Below are positions 1 to 11,600 of a stretch of DNA of 64,000 bases, in pieces. Position 1 is the stretch's first letter. Each line of letters begins with the position of its first letter. Position numbers and translations under genes: made by a program. The stretch covers positions 62,001-126,000 of the forward strand of contig CAMPDV010000920.1 of assembly GCA_946699065.1 (NCBI GenBank). Reading direction: 5' to 3'. The notes under the pieces are model-generated. The model made no database searches. It saw nothing but the letters and a program-made list of their open reading frames with translations, and had not been told where the DNA came from. Source of the stretch: Loxodes magnus (taxonomy: Eukaryota; Ciliophora; Karyorelictea; Loxodida; Loxodidae).

Positions 1-1797
1 GACTAAATTAAATATCCATTGCATATACGATACTTCCTAAATCCTGAGAAGAGACTATAATATTATTCTAAAATTCGCTGTTCATCAAGCATAAGAAAGT
101 GAAACCCTGCATTCCTTCTACATTTATCAGATAAACTCTTTACTGAAACTATTTTTTATTACCTTTAAAGATTACTTTATCAAAGATCAGAACACTTTTA
201 TGAGACGGATTGAGTAAATACTAACTATAGTTAATATAGCTAATTATCGCATTTTTAAGAATCACCTTTGAAATTTAATTAGCTATTTCTTTAGATTTGG
301 TCGATTTACTATCTGAAGTCGTTTAATTTTAATCCGTTATAATATGTTAGTCAACTTCAAGAAACTGCTATAAGAGTCATTGAAGATGCAGCTATTTATT
401 ACCAGGTAAGTCAACTAGATATTGTTATCCATGCTAGATAAGAAGATTAACCTTCCTTTAATTAACCAGTTCAAGTTGAAAAAAGAATTGACCATTTAAA
501 TATTTTTATTAGTTTGAGTTTAATTTAGAGTCAGTAAAGAGAGAATGCCAGCTTCTGATGCTTAATATTTAACTAGGGTTGGCAATGATATAGAAGGTAT
601 CTATAAGTACATTGTCATTAGTTGCAAATATTATAGCTTAATATTCATCTGTATTACTAGAAAAAATAGAATTGAAAATACTGAGAGAAATGCCAAAGTC
701 TAGTTAAATAATTGATGGACCTTAGCCAATGCTTGAATGTCAGAGAATATCGTAATTTATATGATAACACTTTTAAAATATTGGAGATATAGTAATGAAG
801 CATTATTCTGATAGCCATTTATATAATTTTGGGAGAATTAGCTTTCCTTTATATATGTAGTGTGCTAGGAGTTGATTATCAAAAGGAGAACACATTTTGG
901 GAATTTTATTACTATTAAGGCTATCTATTATCAAATTATTAAAGCCTTGGGAGGTAAAGACCTGCAGTTATATAGCTCCTAAGAAAATCTTGTTATCGCC
1001 ATAGAGAGAAGTTCAGTTACAAGTCTATTTCCAACACTAGATTCTAGATATCTCTGATTTAAAAAGAAGAAAGCTCGTTTTCTGAGAGATGGTCTAGGAA
1101 ATATTAACTACCATCTGGCTAGTAGTTTAATGAGACTCCAAAATACTTTGCAAAATTTTAAGTTTCGAAGTAAGAATTACTCTTGGATTTTACCTGAAGT
1201 AGAGATATTTACAAGTATTTTTCAATGCTGACAACTGTGGAGCATAAGTTGGAAATAAAGTTAGCATTCTGAATGAGTAACTTTTTATCTAAGTTAAATT
1301 TAGATCAGGAATCGTCTTTCTACTTACCTCCTTATTGATTATTTTACTATTATGAAAATTCGAACAGAAGAATATAACTAATGTTTTGGATTTAATTCGT
1401 TTACTACATGAAGCAAGTGTTTTCCTTGAAGGTCGAATTCTTTATATTAACATTTGGAATAATAGAGTCTGAACTAGTTTATAAGGAAATAATGTATATT
1501 GATCTCTGATCTTTGTATCCACCGAAATTATTAGTAAATGAACAATTCTCGACATTTACAGTCAGATCTAAAATTTGTTTTGTAAGAACGTACTAATAAA
1601 TATAATTTCCCCGTTCCATGCCAAGTTACTACTAAAGATACAATCCTTGAAAAATATTCTAGTTACATAATATTAATAAATAAAAGCTTTATCACTACAA
1701 CATTAACCATTTTAGAAGCAATTTACGATCTTATTTTTATCAAAAGTTACTTAGGAGATAGTAATATCATTAGCAAAATAAGTGAAAAGAAAGCCAT
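1..1797 (-). CDS. Beta-helix repeat surface/secreted protein, copy 1 (partial, intron-containing)
   Basis: I read this in the ciliate code on the minus strand. The ATG at 1797 begins a hydrophobic signal-like segment (MAFFSLILLMILLS). Further in, between about 1690 and 1330, comes a run of beta-helix style repeats such as VNVENCSFTNNFGG and VNIKNSTFKENT, the N-S/C-T/S-F-x-x-N pattern of polymorphic-membrane-protein-like right-handed beta-helices. More of the same follows near the left edge (VLIFDKVIFKGN, FLCLMNSEFQNN). The frame changes between segments fit small GT...AG introns, for example the 35-nt GTAATA...TATAG near 370-410, but I did not resolve all of them. The gene continues off the left edge; its full counterpart is at 41000-43497. 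It is divergent to the RING gene, with starts 326 bp apart. Function is inferred from repeat type only: probably exported and surface-exposed. Confidence 0.55.
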
Positions 1798-2122
1798 TTT
1801 AAGATAGTAGAAGGCTCTAATTCTTTTAGGTATTAAGGTTGTAATCTTATGATTTGCGTTATAAATCATGAAAAAAGTTAAGATCAGTTACTGTTCCTTA
1901 GTATCATTAAAAGGTTTATATTTTTTTACTTCTTAATATAGTTTGCAGTTAAAAGCACATTAAACTTTTTTATTTGTTTTTAATTAAATTTCATATTTAT
2001 TTAATATAATTCTATAAAAATAATTATATTATAATATTTTTTTATTTTATTCATATTATTATTATTTAACGTATATATACGTGGATTTTGTTTAAAAGGA
2101 AAAGTTTAAAAAAAAATTAATA
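1798..2122. promoter_or_regulatory. Shared intergenic region of the divergent gene pair, copy 1
   Basis: About 325 bp separate the two divergent ATGs and must hold both upstream regions. The part from about 1970 to 2095 is AT-rich and includes a TATATATACG stretch at about 2071-2080. The same spacing and most of the sequence recur at 43498-43822, so the pair has been duplicated with its control region. No specific factor site can be named. Confidence 0.4.
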
Positions 2123-4171
2123 ATGTAATCTGAAATGTCCTAGAATACTAAATGTCTTTAGTGTCAAGGAAGTTTCGATGGGTAGATTAAAATCCCAGTG
2201 TTGTTACCTTGCAAACACAACATATGCTATACATGTGTCCATGATTAGTTTTAGAAAAGTTAGGCAATCACATGTGTTTACTAAAATTGCTAGAAAGTTC
2301 ATAAGGTTCATCCTTTAAAACTTCAAGAAGACACTTAGCTACTCAAGCGTCTTGAACAAAAGAACCTCATGGGAAGTATAACGATGTTATAGAATCAATC
2401 GTCAAGAGTTCGCCAAGCTTAAACTTAATTGTCCAAGGTCTACAGTCTTTTTATCTAGTAGTTGATAAAGCACGTGAGTACTTATTTGTTTAAGGAGAAT
2501 ATCAGCTTACAAAGACAGTTGATTTAGCAGGATAAGCAAATCTAATAATAGTTGAGGTTTTTCAAAATCTAGAAATAGATGATGGATAAAAAAGAGAGCA
2601 GCTAATAATAGATCGTTTGTTAAGAATCTCCTTAGAATGAGCATTAAGTTTCCAAGTTGATAGCTGATGTTTAAAGAATTATCTAGAAGAGCAATCAGGT
2701 ATCGGTTAAAGTTTTTGAGGAATTAGACTCTTGCAAGTTTAATCTAACTTAAGTGACATAGAAAAATAGTTACTTGAAGAAAAAGATGTAAAAGTTGAGA
2801 GACTAAATCTAAAATCAATAATAGTAGTTATCATCTCTGTAAGTTAAGTAAATCGAATAGTAACAAGTAAAGCCTTAAGTGATATAGCCTTAATAGATTC
2901 AATAACCTTAAAATATCCCTAAACAAGCTAAGCTATAGGACATCTAGATAACTATTGTATCGCCAAACAATAGAACGGTATCGTTATCAGTAAAGCAAGA
3001 GACTACTATCGGTTAGATAAAGAAATAGATCGAATCTTAAACTTAGTTATTACCTGATGGTTTGAGTATCGTTAAGAATAATGTTATATTGGATGACGGT
3101 TAAACAGTAGCGAGTTAAAATATGTTGAATGGTGAGAGGTTGCAAATGGAATTTAGTAAGTTCAAATTTAATTTTCTTACAATAATATAGACGGTAAATA
3201 GATTTTATAACATTAATAAAGAGAAAGGTGAGTTTAAGATTTACTTTATTTAAAGGATGTAAGTCTTAAATAATATCAATAATAGGGAGTAAGGATTAAG
3301 TATAATATTTAGATGGTAAGTTAGTATTTAATAATGATTTAGCATGTAAGTTTCATTTTAAATGTTTCGTAATAAGATTGTAAGTATCGTTTTTACTAAA
3401 TTTACGTTTAAAGGGCGTAAGTTTCATTTTAATAATTATTACTTAATTTAGGTAAGTTTCATTTTAATAATTATTACTTAATTTAGGTAAGTTTCATTTT
3501 AATAATTAACGATTGAAGCATGTAAGTTAAAGTTTAAGGTGAAAATGAAGGGAGTAAGTAAAAGTTTAAGGTGAAAATGAAGTTGGTAAGTTAAAGTTTA
3601 AGGTGAAAATGAAGATTGTAATTTAAAGTTTAAGGTGAAAATGAAGCATGTAAGTTAAAGTTTAAGGTGAAAATGAAGGGAGTAAGTTAAAGTTTAAGGT
3701 GAAAATGAAGTGAGTAAGTTAAAGTTTAAGGTGAAAATGAAGTTGGTAAGTTAAAGTTTAAGGTGAAAATGAAGGGAGTAAGTTAAAGTTTAAGGTGAAA
3801 ATGAAGATTGTAAGTTAAAGTTTAAGGTGAAAATGAAGATAGTAAGTTAAAGTTTAAGGTGAAAATGAAGATGGTAAGTTAAAGTTTAAGGTGAAAATGA
3901 AGATAGTAAGTTAAAGTTTAAGGTGAAAATGAAGATAGTAAGTTAAAGTTTAAGGTTACATATAGAATGTAATGGTCTATTTTAGTATGTAAGTATTTTT
4001 TTAATAGGTTATTTTCAGATCGTAATGTGTTTAATATTGATTTAGGTGGTAAGTGTAATTTAATTGTTAATATAGAATGTAAGTTATTTTAGCATTATAA
4101 GGGGGTAATGAGGTTTTTAAATAAATATTAGGATGTAAGGGATAATACAATGTTATGTAGTGATGAGTTGA
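2123..4171 (+). CDS. RING finger / coiled coil / ubiquitin-like protein with micro-exon tail, copy 1
   Basis: With TAA/TAG as Gln, exon 1 (2123-3155) is open for 344 codons without any TGA. Residues 11-56 form a C3HC4 RING: C11-x2-C14, C30-x-H32-x2-C35-x2-C38, C51-x4-C56. Residues about 130-260 are Gln/Lys-rich and coiled-coil-like. Residues about 272-344 resemble a ubiquitin-like fold (TIGQIKKQIE, ILDDGQTV). A RING suggests E3 ubiquitin ligase activity; this is inference. After 3155 the gene enters a chain of 32 micro-introns with 3-nt exons. Splicing all of them as phase-1 introns gives a 33-residue Trp-rich tail ending LYREWGLMS and a TGA at 4169-4171, for 377 residues in total. If the first intron is retained, the frame shifts and ends at the TGATGA at 4161-4166, after one TGA micro-exon. 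The second copy is at 43823. RNA evidence is needed for the tail; exon 1 is secure. Confidence 0.78.
3156..4160 (+). other. Micro-exon/micro-intron chain, copy 1 (32 introns)
   Basis: Every segment starts GTAAG, GTAAT, GTAAA or GTGAG and ends AG. Lengths are 17-35 nt. Between successive segments lie exactly 3 nt (28 times), 6 nt (once, 3222-3227) or 0 nt (twice, at 3451/3452 and 3486/3487). Examples: introns 3156-3190, 3194-3221, 3228-3255, 3259-3285, 3289-3312, 3316-3342, 3346-3376, 3380-3413, with exons ACG, AGAAAG, GAT, GGA, ATG, CAT and ATT between them. Intron length varies but the 3-nt gap does not, as expected if the gap is coding and the segments are removed. The order of unique introns and exons on both sides of the amplified part is conserved in copy 2. 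Confidence 0.82.
3522..3965 (+). repeat. 32-bp tandem array: constant 29-nt intron plus variable 3-nt exon, 14 units
   Basis: Thirteen units of 32 bp and one 28-nt variant end unit (3938-3965). The constant part begins GTAAGTTAAAG and ends GAAAATGAAG. The three bases after it change from unit to unit (GGA, TTG, ATT, CAT, TGA, ATA and ATG occur). Only a few substitutions touch the constant part (for example GTAAGTAAAAG in unit 2 and GTAATTTAAAG in unit 4). The period 32 is not a multiple of 3, so it cannot be a simple in-frame peptide repeat. Confidence 0.96.
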
Positions 4172-5036
4172 GAGTGAAGGACTTTACGAACAAATTAAAA
4201 CTTTACTTAATTAAGAATTAAAAAATATATATATTTATAATAATTATTTTTAAAATAAAGGTTAAGTAGTAAGTATACTTTAGAGCAAGTATATTTTAGA
4301 GTATGTATTTATAAGTTTACTCTATAAGTAAGTGCTTTTTTAAGATATAATAATTTATATAAGTTTACAATTATTAGATAGTTTCTAAGTATTTGGATAT
4401 TATATTATTGTATATTCAATAAATATCCAGAAGTAGTGTTAATCATAAGATGTAGTTAAAGAGTAGTTTAGGAAGTTAGAGTAATAAATAAATATTGTAA
4501 AATGACTGTGTTGTAGGTGAGTATAAGTGGATAAAGTTTCTATTTGAATATTATTAAAAGTGTATATTTTAGTTTTAAATTTATTTATTTCTTAAGTTTT
4601 AGTTGTAAGTATACAATATGTAAATTATTTTGTTTGAATTATTTCGATATTTTAGAATGTGAATATTTAAGTAAAAATTAATATTAAAAAGTTTGCAGAA
4701 TTTTAGTTTAAATTTTTTTGGGAGTATTAGTCATATAAAAAATTTGCATTTGAAAATTTTTTAAGGTATGATATTTGTTCATTTTTATTTAGTTGATTAA
4801 AATTTGTTTTGTTTTTTATAGAATTAAGTTTAAAAATTTTTCAATGAATTAAATTTGTTTTTTTTTTAAGTTATTCAAGACTTTTTTTTCGAAAAATTTT
4901 TAATTTTAGATTAAGAAAATTTTTTTAGATTTTGATCTATTAGAATTAGAAAGTTTTTTTTTTCAAAGCAGCATGTTAAAAAGTAAAAAGGATATTTTTC
5001 AAAGTGTTTGAGTACATTTTCTTTTTAATATTATGC

Positions 5037-5077
<41 letters not shown>

Positions 5078-5880
5078 TTTTATTATTATTGTTTCTTATT
5101 ATTTTTATTATTATTGAATTTGTATTCAGGTATCCAAAATTTGACATAAATTCAAAAAGGATATAAGTTAAAAAAAGCAAAAATTTTTATGTCTATAAAT
5201 ATTCTTATCTAAGAAAATCATTTAAAATTTAAATTTTTTTAGAAAAGATGAAAAATAAAGATTTTTTTTTATCGTTTGAAATTCTTACTTGTTTTTTTTA
5301 CAAACAACTTAAAAGATAAAAAAAATATTTAGAAAGTTGATAAATATTAACAAAAAATGCAATTTTTAGCATAATCATCTTAAAAAACATCTAGAATAAT
5401 TTTCAATGAGTTTTAAATTTACATAAAATATGTTTTGCTTACCTAATTTAAAAAAAAATTCGAATGAGAAATAATAATATTCTTAGATTTTTTATTTATT
5501 TTTTTTAAATAAATTAAGATCTAGTTTAAAAAAATAAATACTCTGTTTTTGAAAATAAAAATTAAAAAAAATTTATAAATTTTAAAAGATTTAATAATTA
5601 AGTAAATAGAAAAAACTGTATCTGAAAAAGAAGTTAAAAACTAAAGCATAAAAAATCTGAACCTATCTAAAATAAAAATATTGCTCTTATTTAATTTAAA
5701 TTGAAAATATTCAGAACTAAATACAGAAAGAACTTTATATCAAAAATAAAAAATAAAACAAAATTAGAATCTTAGTTGAAGTAAAAATAAAGACATTAGT
5801 TGTTATATATATAGCTATTTAAAAATAAGAATTTGTTAATCTTTAAAAACGCTTAGAACATTTTAGATATAGTTACCTTA
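4172..5880. other. AT-rich 3' flank of the RING gene, with (TTA)n microsatellite
   Basis: No gene seen. The first about 60 bases after the stop are almost identical in the two duplicate copies, so they are probably 3' UTR. A pure TTA/TAT run lies at about 5038-5078. The corresponding place in copy 2 instead holds a set of 400-480-bp tandem units (46678-47610). Confidence 0.6.
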
Positions 5881-5949
5881 AATAGTCATTATTTATATTT
5901 ATCTATTTGATTGATGTTTTAAAGATTGTAATTATATTTATTCATAAAG

Positions 5950-8510
5950 TATGATATCAACTGAAAATTGCTAGATTATTTAAAGATAAAAACTTAATTC
6001 TTAAAACAATTCTTTTATAAGATAAACAGTGATAAGATGATATTATAGCTTAAAAATAACATTTTTTCTGCAAATTTATTTATAAAAAAAACTTAATTTT
6101 ATGTGAGATTAATTGAAGATGAGCAAGAATTTGAGGAAATATAAAATAAATAGGTTATAAGATGCAATATATCGTCAAAAATATTTAGAATCTTTTCTGC
6201 AAACTTATCTAGAATTCTTTTAGATAGATTAAGATAATCTTGAAGTTTAATATAAATTTATCAAAAATAACATCTAATACAATGCTGATTAAACATTAGG
6301 ATCCTTTATTCCAGATTCAAGTTATAACAAATATCTCGAGATCTTACTAAGAAATATTTAGGCCTAAAAGAGCTAACTCAGTATATAAGAAGCATACATT
6401 ATATCTGGAAGAATAAACTAATAAGTAACTAATATTCATGAAAAAACGACATTCTGAATGACTTCAATTCTAATTTGTGAAATTTTGAAAAAACAAAAAA
6501 GAAACTTTTACTTCTAAATGGAGATTCTAAAGAAATATTTTCACATACTAAGAAAATTAAAAAGCCTAATAAATTAAATGAACTTTAATTAAGAAATCAA
6601 AAATAAATCCATTGATTCATGGGAGAATTTATTTTTAAAAAGCATTCTAATCTAACTAAATAATAAATAAATCTTAGTAATTAAAAAATAGATAAAATAT
6701 AAGATAGTATTTAAGAAATTAAAGATTATCAACTATTTATTAGGATTTTATCTACCATACAACAAATTATAAAGAAATTACGAATGGAAAATCAGCTGAT
6801 TCAGACAGAATAAAAGGTGAATTTCTGAAATATGGTGGATAATATTTGATAATAATTCTTCACTCTTTTCTGAATAATTTGTTAAGATTTGGAAGAATTC
6901 CTTAGGAGGTAAATAAATGGGCAGTAATTCCAATACTTAAAAAAGGAAATAAAGATGACTAGAAAAACTGACTACCTGTTTCTCTTATTAATATTATTAT
7001 AAAACTATATGATAAAGCTTTAACAAAAAGACTATACAATCTGATTTATTAGAGAAATTTGATTCACCCTTCATAAATGGGATTTATAAAAATCAGATAA
7101 ACAACTTAATAAATTTGAATAATATAACAAATAATTGATAACTATCGGAAACGTGCTAAAGGTAAGCATTTTTACATAAACTCAATTAAAGATCAAATTT
7201 ATCAAATCTGAATGCATCTAAATTTTAAAGAAACATTAGAAATAATAAAATTTATGATTAGATAATTAACCAATTATTTAAAAGGAACTAGTAACATATT
7301 TAGATGTAATGCTACATTAGAAGAAGAATTTTAATTCTCATTGTAGAGAAGTCGTGATCAAGTATTTAGTTGCAATGAAAAAGCTGTTTTTTAACTTATG
7401 AGATATAAGAATGTTTGGCATTTTAAAACTTTATGCAAACTTTTTACCTAAAGCAGAATATGGAGAGAACTAGTACCATGGTGTATTCAGAGAGGAATAA
7501 CTTGAGTTTTGAATAGAATTGAGTATGAGAATGATTTCAAGCAATTTAAGCAGCAACATTAATAAGTTATGTTTCATAGATTTAAACTGGTTATCTTTCA
7601 AACACATTATGGCAATAAAGTTTTTTAAATTCTATTATAAAATTAAATAAGAAAGTATTGATTTTTCAACATCGACAATAGGCTCTCTTTTCATTACCAA
7701 CTATTTGATTTCAATGCTATGATAAAGTTTAGCAATTATCAGACCTCTACCTGTAGAATTCCAAGATTAGTATAAATTAAAAAATGTTTACTAAAGAGAA
7801 CAAAATACAATAATATTTTTATAATACAGCTACTCAAAAGTTTAGGAGAATGAAAAAAGCTAAAATATATACTGAAAAGTTCAGTAATCTTAACCAAATT
7901 TCCAATAAACACTTACATTAAGTTGAACAAAGAATTTAGACAAAAAATTATCAGTATATATAAACTTAGAACCCAATCTTTTAATCCCCGAAAAGATTTT
8001 TAAGATCTTCATTATCCTATTGATAATCCCTACTGTATATGTGGAGAGTATGGTACAGCACATTTTTAAATATATATACTATTCTAATATAAGAGATTGA
8101 CTATCGTAAAAGATTGAGAATTATGACTTAAGACGCTTTATAATATATGATTAAATACTTATAAAATAGTTTCCAAAGTCTTATTTGGGATATTTAGATT
8201 TCTAAATAAAAGTATAAGAAACTTATATCAAGAAGATTAGAATGATTAGAAATGGAAAAAGTAAAAAAGGAAAATATAAAAGAGAGACTATAACAAGAGT
8301 AATTTAAAATTGATGAGATCAAGATTATAATTAAAGAGCATTAAAAACATTTACTAATGTCTATAATTGAAGCAATTCATGCAGTTATAGATGTCAAAAA
8401 ACTGTTTTAATTTAAAATTGAAATAAACAGTTTCATACAATAACTCTTTTATTAAAGTGAAATATTATAACTAAATAGCTTTAATTTATAGCATTTATTT
8501 TTATAAATAA
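5950..8510 (+). mobile_element. LINE A: non-LTR retrotransposon remnant
   Basis: With TAA/TAG as Gln the plus strand shows reverse-transcriptase pieces: GKSADSDRIKGEFLKYGG near 6790, then RFGRIPQEVNKWAVIP and LKKGNKDDQKN-x-LPVSLIN near 6890-6990, where x is TGA at the nearly invariant Trp of N-W-R-P-[IV]-S-L. The connecting region follows (IWRELVPWCIQ, 7450-7490) and the C-terminal Cys/His motif (YCICGEYGTAHF, about 8030-8070). The tail (MEKVKKENIKERL-like, 8250-8345) and the 3' UTR to about 8490 match the truncated copy at 52815-53230. The catalytic core is missing or scrambled and at least one frame change lies before RFGRI, so the copy is dead. The left end is uncertain; it abuts the end of the segmental duplication. 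Confidence 0.75.
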
Positions 8511-8639
8511 AATAAAATAAAAGAGTTTCAATATTTAGAAATATTGGGACATACTTGTAATACCTATAAACTAGGCAATAAATATTGCAAATATGTTAAA
8601 TATAAAAGTTTTATATTGGTCCATATATTTTCTCTCTCT

Positions 8640-11600
8640 TTCTCTTGCTCTAATTTTATCAAATTTCTATTTTTCCAGACTTTTTCTTGATTTTTATAAA
8701 TATGATTAAAGTCGTTGGTTTCTTTAAGTACATCATCTTGCTCTTAAAACATTTCAACTCGCTTCTTTTACATTTTGTAATGAAATATTTTGATTAACTT
8801 GTCAATTTTAGGAATTTGGTTTTTTGAGAAGCTCTTGTTTATATAGTTTTGGTCGTATAAAATTAATCTCATACGATCCTTACCTTATAATATTTTATGA
8901 CTTCCAAATTCCTAAATAATATCTTCATAGTATTTACAATTAAAAATATGTTCAAATTCATCATAATTTTCTCCACAGATACAAATTATACTATAATCAA
9001 CATTAAGATGTCGCATACTAAATTCCTATTAAAAATTGTAAGAAAATGTCTTCAGTTTATAAATAGAAATAGTCTCTTTAACATACTACTTATTGCATTT
9101 AATATAAGTAACTTCAGGAAACACACTTAATTCATTGCCTATTTGGCCAATAATTCTTTATGCAGTTTTCATAAGCGCGTTCCTTTAGAGACTTTCTTTA
9201 AAATATTTCTATTTAATTTTTAGTTCCAAATATTTGTTAAATTCTTTAGTGTTTCAAAACTGTTAAATATCAAAGTTATATAAATTGATGCATTTTCTTA
9301 AGTATTTCCAGTAAGGTAAATTGTGCTAAATGGATTTTTCTAACAAAAAAGCAAGATCTGACTTAGGATTTTCTTTACTATGGATTATTAATTTTAATAA
9401 AAACGCATTAACTTTTAAATTACCATATGTTTAAATGGAAGTCAATTCAATTCAATAAAGCAAGACTCATTAAAAGTCGAATCCGATGATCTAAAAGCCT
9501 ATCTTGCAATGAGTCTTTACGATTTAGTAATTTAATTTATTATTCCTTTAATTCCTGGAATGACAGGCCATGGAGTTATATCACACCCGTATTCAACTTT
9601 AGGCAAGACAAAAGTTCTACATATAGTTTTAAAGTTTAGTGGGCAAGTTATTCCATATTTAGAAAGTATAGTAGTAGCTCTTTAAATTGCTATCATATAT
9701 TTAGTGGCTACTGCTACACAATGTAATTTGTAATTTTATTTGCTTCCAATTTAATATCCTAAATAAGTTACTTAATCTTTTTAATTAATTAGCATTCCAT
9801 TGAGATTTAAATTAATAGTGTTTTTATTTTCATTTTATTAGTTTTTTTTCATAAATTCTATTACTTCGCATTTTGCTATATTTATTGTTAATTTTACTCA
9901 TTCGAAAATTGTAATTGTGGTTTTTATCAATTTTTAAGCATTTTTTTAGTTTTCTGATAATTCAATTAAGTCATCAGCAAAAGTCCGAGCTACAAATGTT
10001 TTTGATAGTATTTTAAATCCTAGTTTCTTCTGGTTCTCTTCAAGGTATCTTACTATATTATAGAGTATAGAATTGCAAGTACGGGGCCGTGACTACTTTC
10101 TTGTAAGACTCCATTGCTATGTTCTATTGTTTTTGTAGGGTATCCATCAATAATAAATCTTGCATCTATATTTAAATAAAAGGATTCAAAAGCCTATATC
10201 GATCTAAGAGGAAGCCTAAGTCTTCGAAGATGATCGAATAGTAATTATCTGCAAATACTATCAAACATTTTTTCAACATCGATCAGAATAGCTATTAATT
10301 ATTTTTTCCGGGAAAATTTACGATGTAAATCAATAATCTATTATATAGTTCAAATTTACTAAGTGGTTGATCGTTTAGACATAAATACAAACTAAGTTTA
10401 GTGAATAATATTACGGTCTTGTATATATCCATAAAGTCGTAAAGTGAGAGCTTTATCATTAAATTTTCAATAAACAATTTAATAAAGCTATAGGTCGTCA
10501 ATTAGATCAAGTACTTTTGCTATTTTTTAAATATTGGTAGGATATTAATTTTTTTCATTTCATTTGGAATATTTAGTAGTCTAAACATATTATTTATAAA
10601 ACAAGTTACAATTTTATGCAATTCTTATCCTCTGTACTTAATAAGTTCTGCTTTCAATCCATCTTTACCAGAAGCCTTATTATTAGCAAGTTTGATTATT
10701 ATTTGTTTAATTTCTTTTTCTGTAAAAGGAGTAATTTCTTAAAGATTACTTAATTTCTGATTCACTATAAAAGGTTTGCTTTTATATATTGCATCTATTT
10801 TTCTATTGGAGAATTCTATATCATTTTCACTTAGAGTTGCATGTTTGCTAAAAACATTCTTTTCTCAATTATCAACAAATTACTATTATTAACTGAAACT
10901 TAAGTTCATTTAATTTCGTATTTTAGGATTTATCAAATTCTTAGCATGCTTAAACATTATTTGGGCATTTTTGCTAAGATCTAAATACTTTTTTCTTTGC
11001 TTTCTATTTGTTCCATTTCCAAAATTAATAGAGATATTTCTTATAAGATTTATTTTTAATTTATAAAGTCTAATTACTTCCTCATTATGTCGTCCATAAA
11101 GTATAAAGCTATTTTAATAAGAAATATTATCTTTTTTAGCTTAAGCAAATAATTTTGCCAAATAAGTGGGCATTTTATTGTAATAATTATATTTTATATA
11201 ATGCCAATAGCTTCTTCTGCATTGGAATTAATAATTTCACATATAAATTAATATTATTAATCAGTGTTGTTCTAGTCTATTTATTAAAATTATTGATACT
11301 TTCCTTAAAACTAATTTTAATCATATCTTTTTGCTAAAGGATCCTATAGTTTTGAGATTTTAAAAAGCGCCCGATATTCCTAATCTTACTCAAACTGCCT
11401 AAATTTATAAACTAGGGTAATACTAAAGGGTAAATGATAAGTTATTAAACCTGAGTCTTAAATAACTATAAAATTAAGGAAATTATCTTTATTCAAATGT
11501 TAAGTTACTAAAAAGTAATCATTACAAAAACTTTTATTGTTAGCTCTATGAATAAAACTATTATATTTCTATTCATTTAATACCACCAATTTATGTGCTG

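Larger units (their letters stand above)
1..5880 (+). repeat. Segmental duplication, copy 1 (runs off the left edge)
   Basis: Base 1 onward is nearly identical to 41702 onward. Both gene starts keep a constant 41700-base offset (1797 versus 43497 and 2123 versus 43823). Similarity ends near 5880, where this copy runs into sequence leading to LINE A. The block carries a divergent gene pair (beta-helix protein, RING/ubiquitin-like protein) and an AT-rich 3' flank. Differences are scattered substitutions, an in-frame 6-nt indel, different numbers of 32-bp array units, and a block of roughly 0.9 kb in copy 2 that is absent here. This is an old but well-preserved direct duplication. It continues beyond the window to the left. 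Confidence 0.95.

Noticed and set aside
2123-3155. Pseudogene status of the RING gene because of its many TAA/TAG codons
   Set aside because: TAA/TAG occur where Gln is expected, exon 1 has no TGA in either copy, and the only indel between copies is in frame.
3522-3965. CRISPR-like array (constant repeats with variable 3-nt spacers)
   Set aside because: Spacers of 3 nt are far too short, the host is a eukaryote, and the repeats have GT...AG ends and lie in line with further unique GT...AG segments at the same 3-nt spacing.
3522-3965. Coding minisatellite (tandem peptide repeat)
   Set aside because: A 32-bp period shifts the frame in every unit, and neighbouring segments of other lengths keep the 3-nt gap, which a peptide repeat would not explain.
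3156-4160. Chain of short germline-eliminated sequences (IESs) instead of introns
   Set aside because: The segments lack the TA boundaries of Paramecium IESs and carry strong GTAAG donors and AG acceptors. Not fully excluded; a macronuclear sequence of the locus would settle it.
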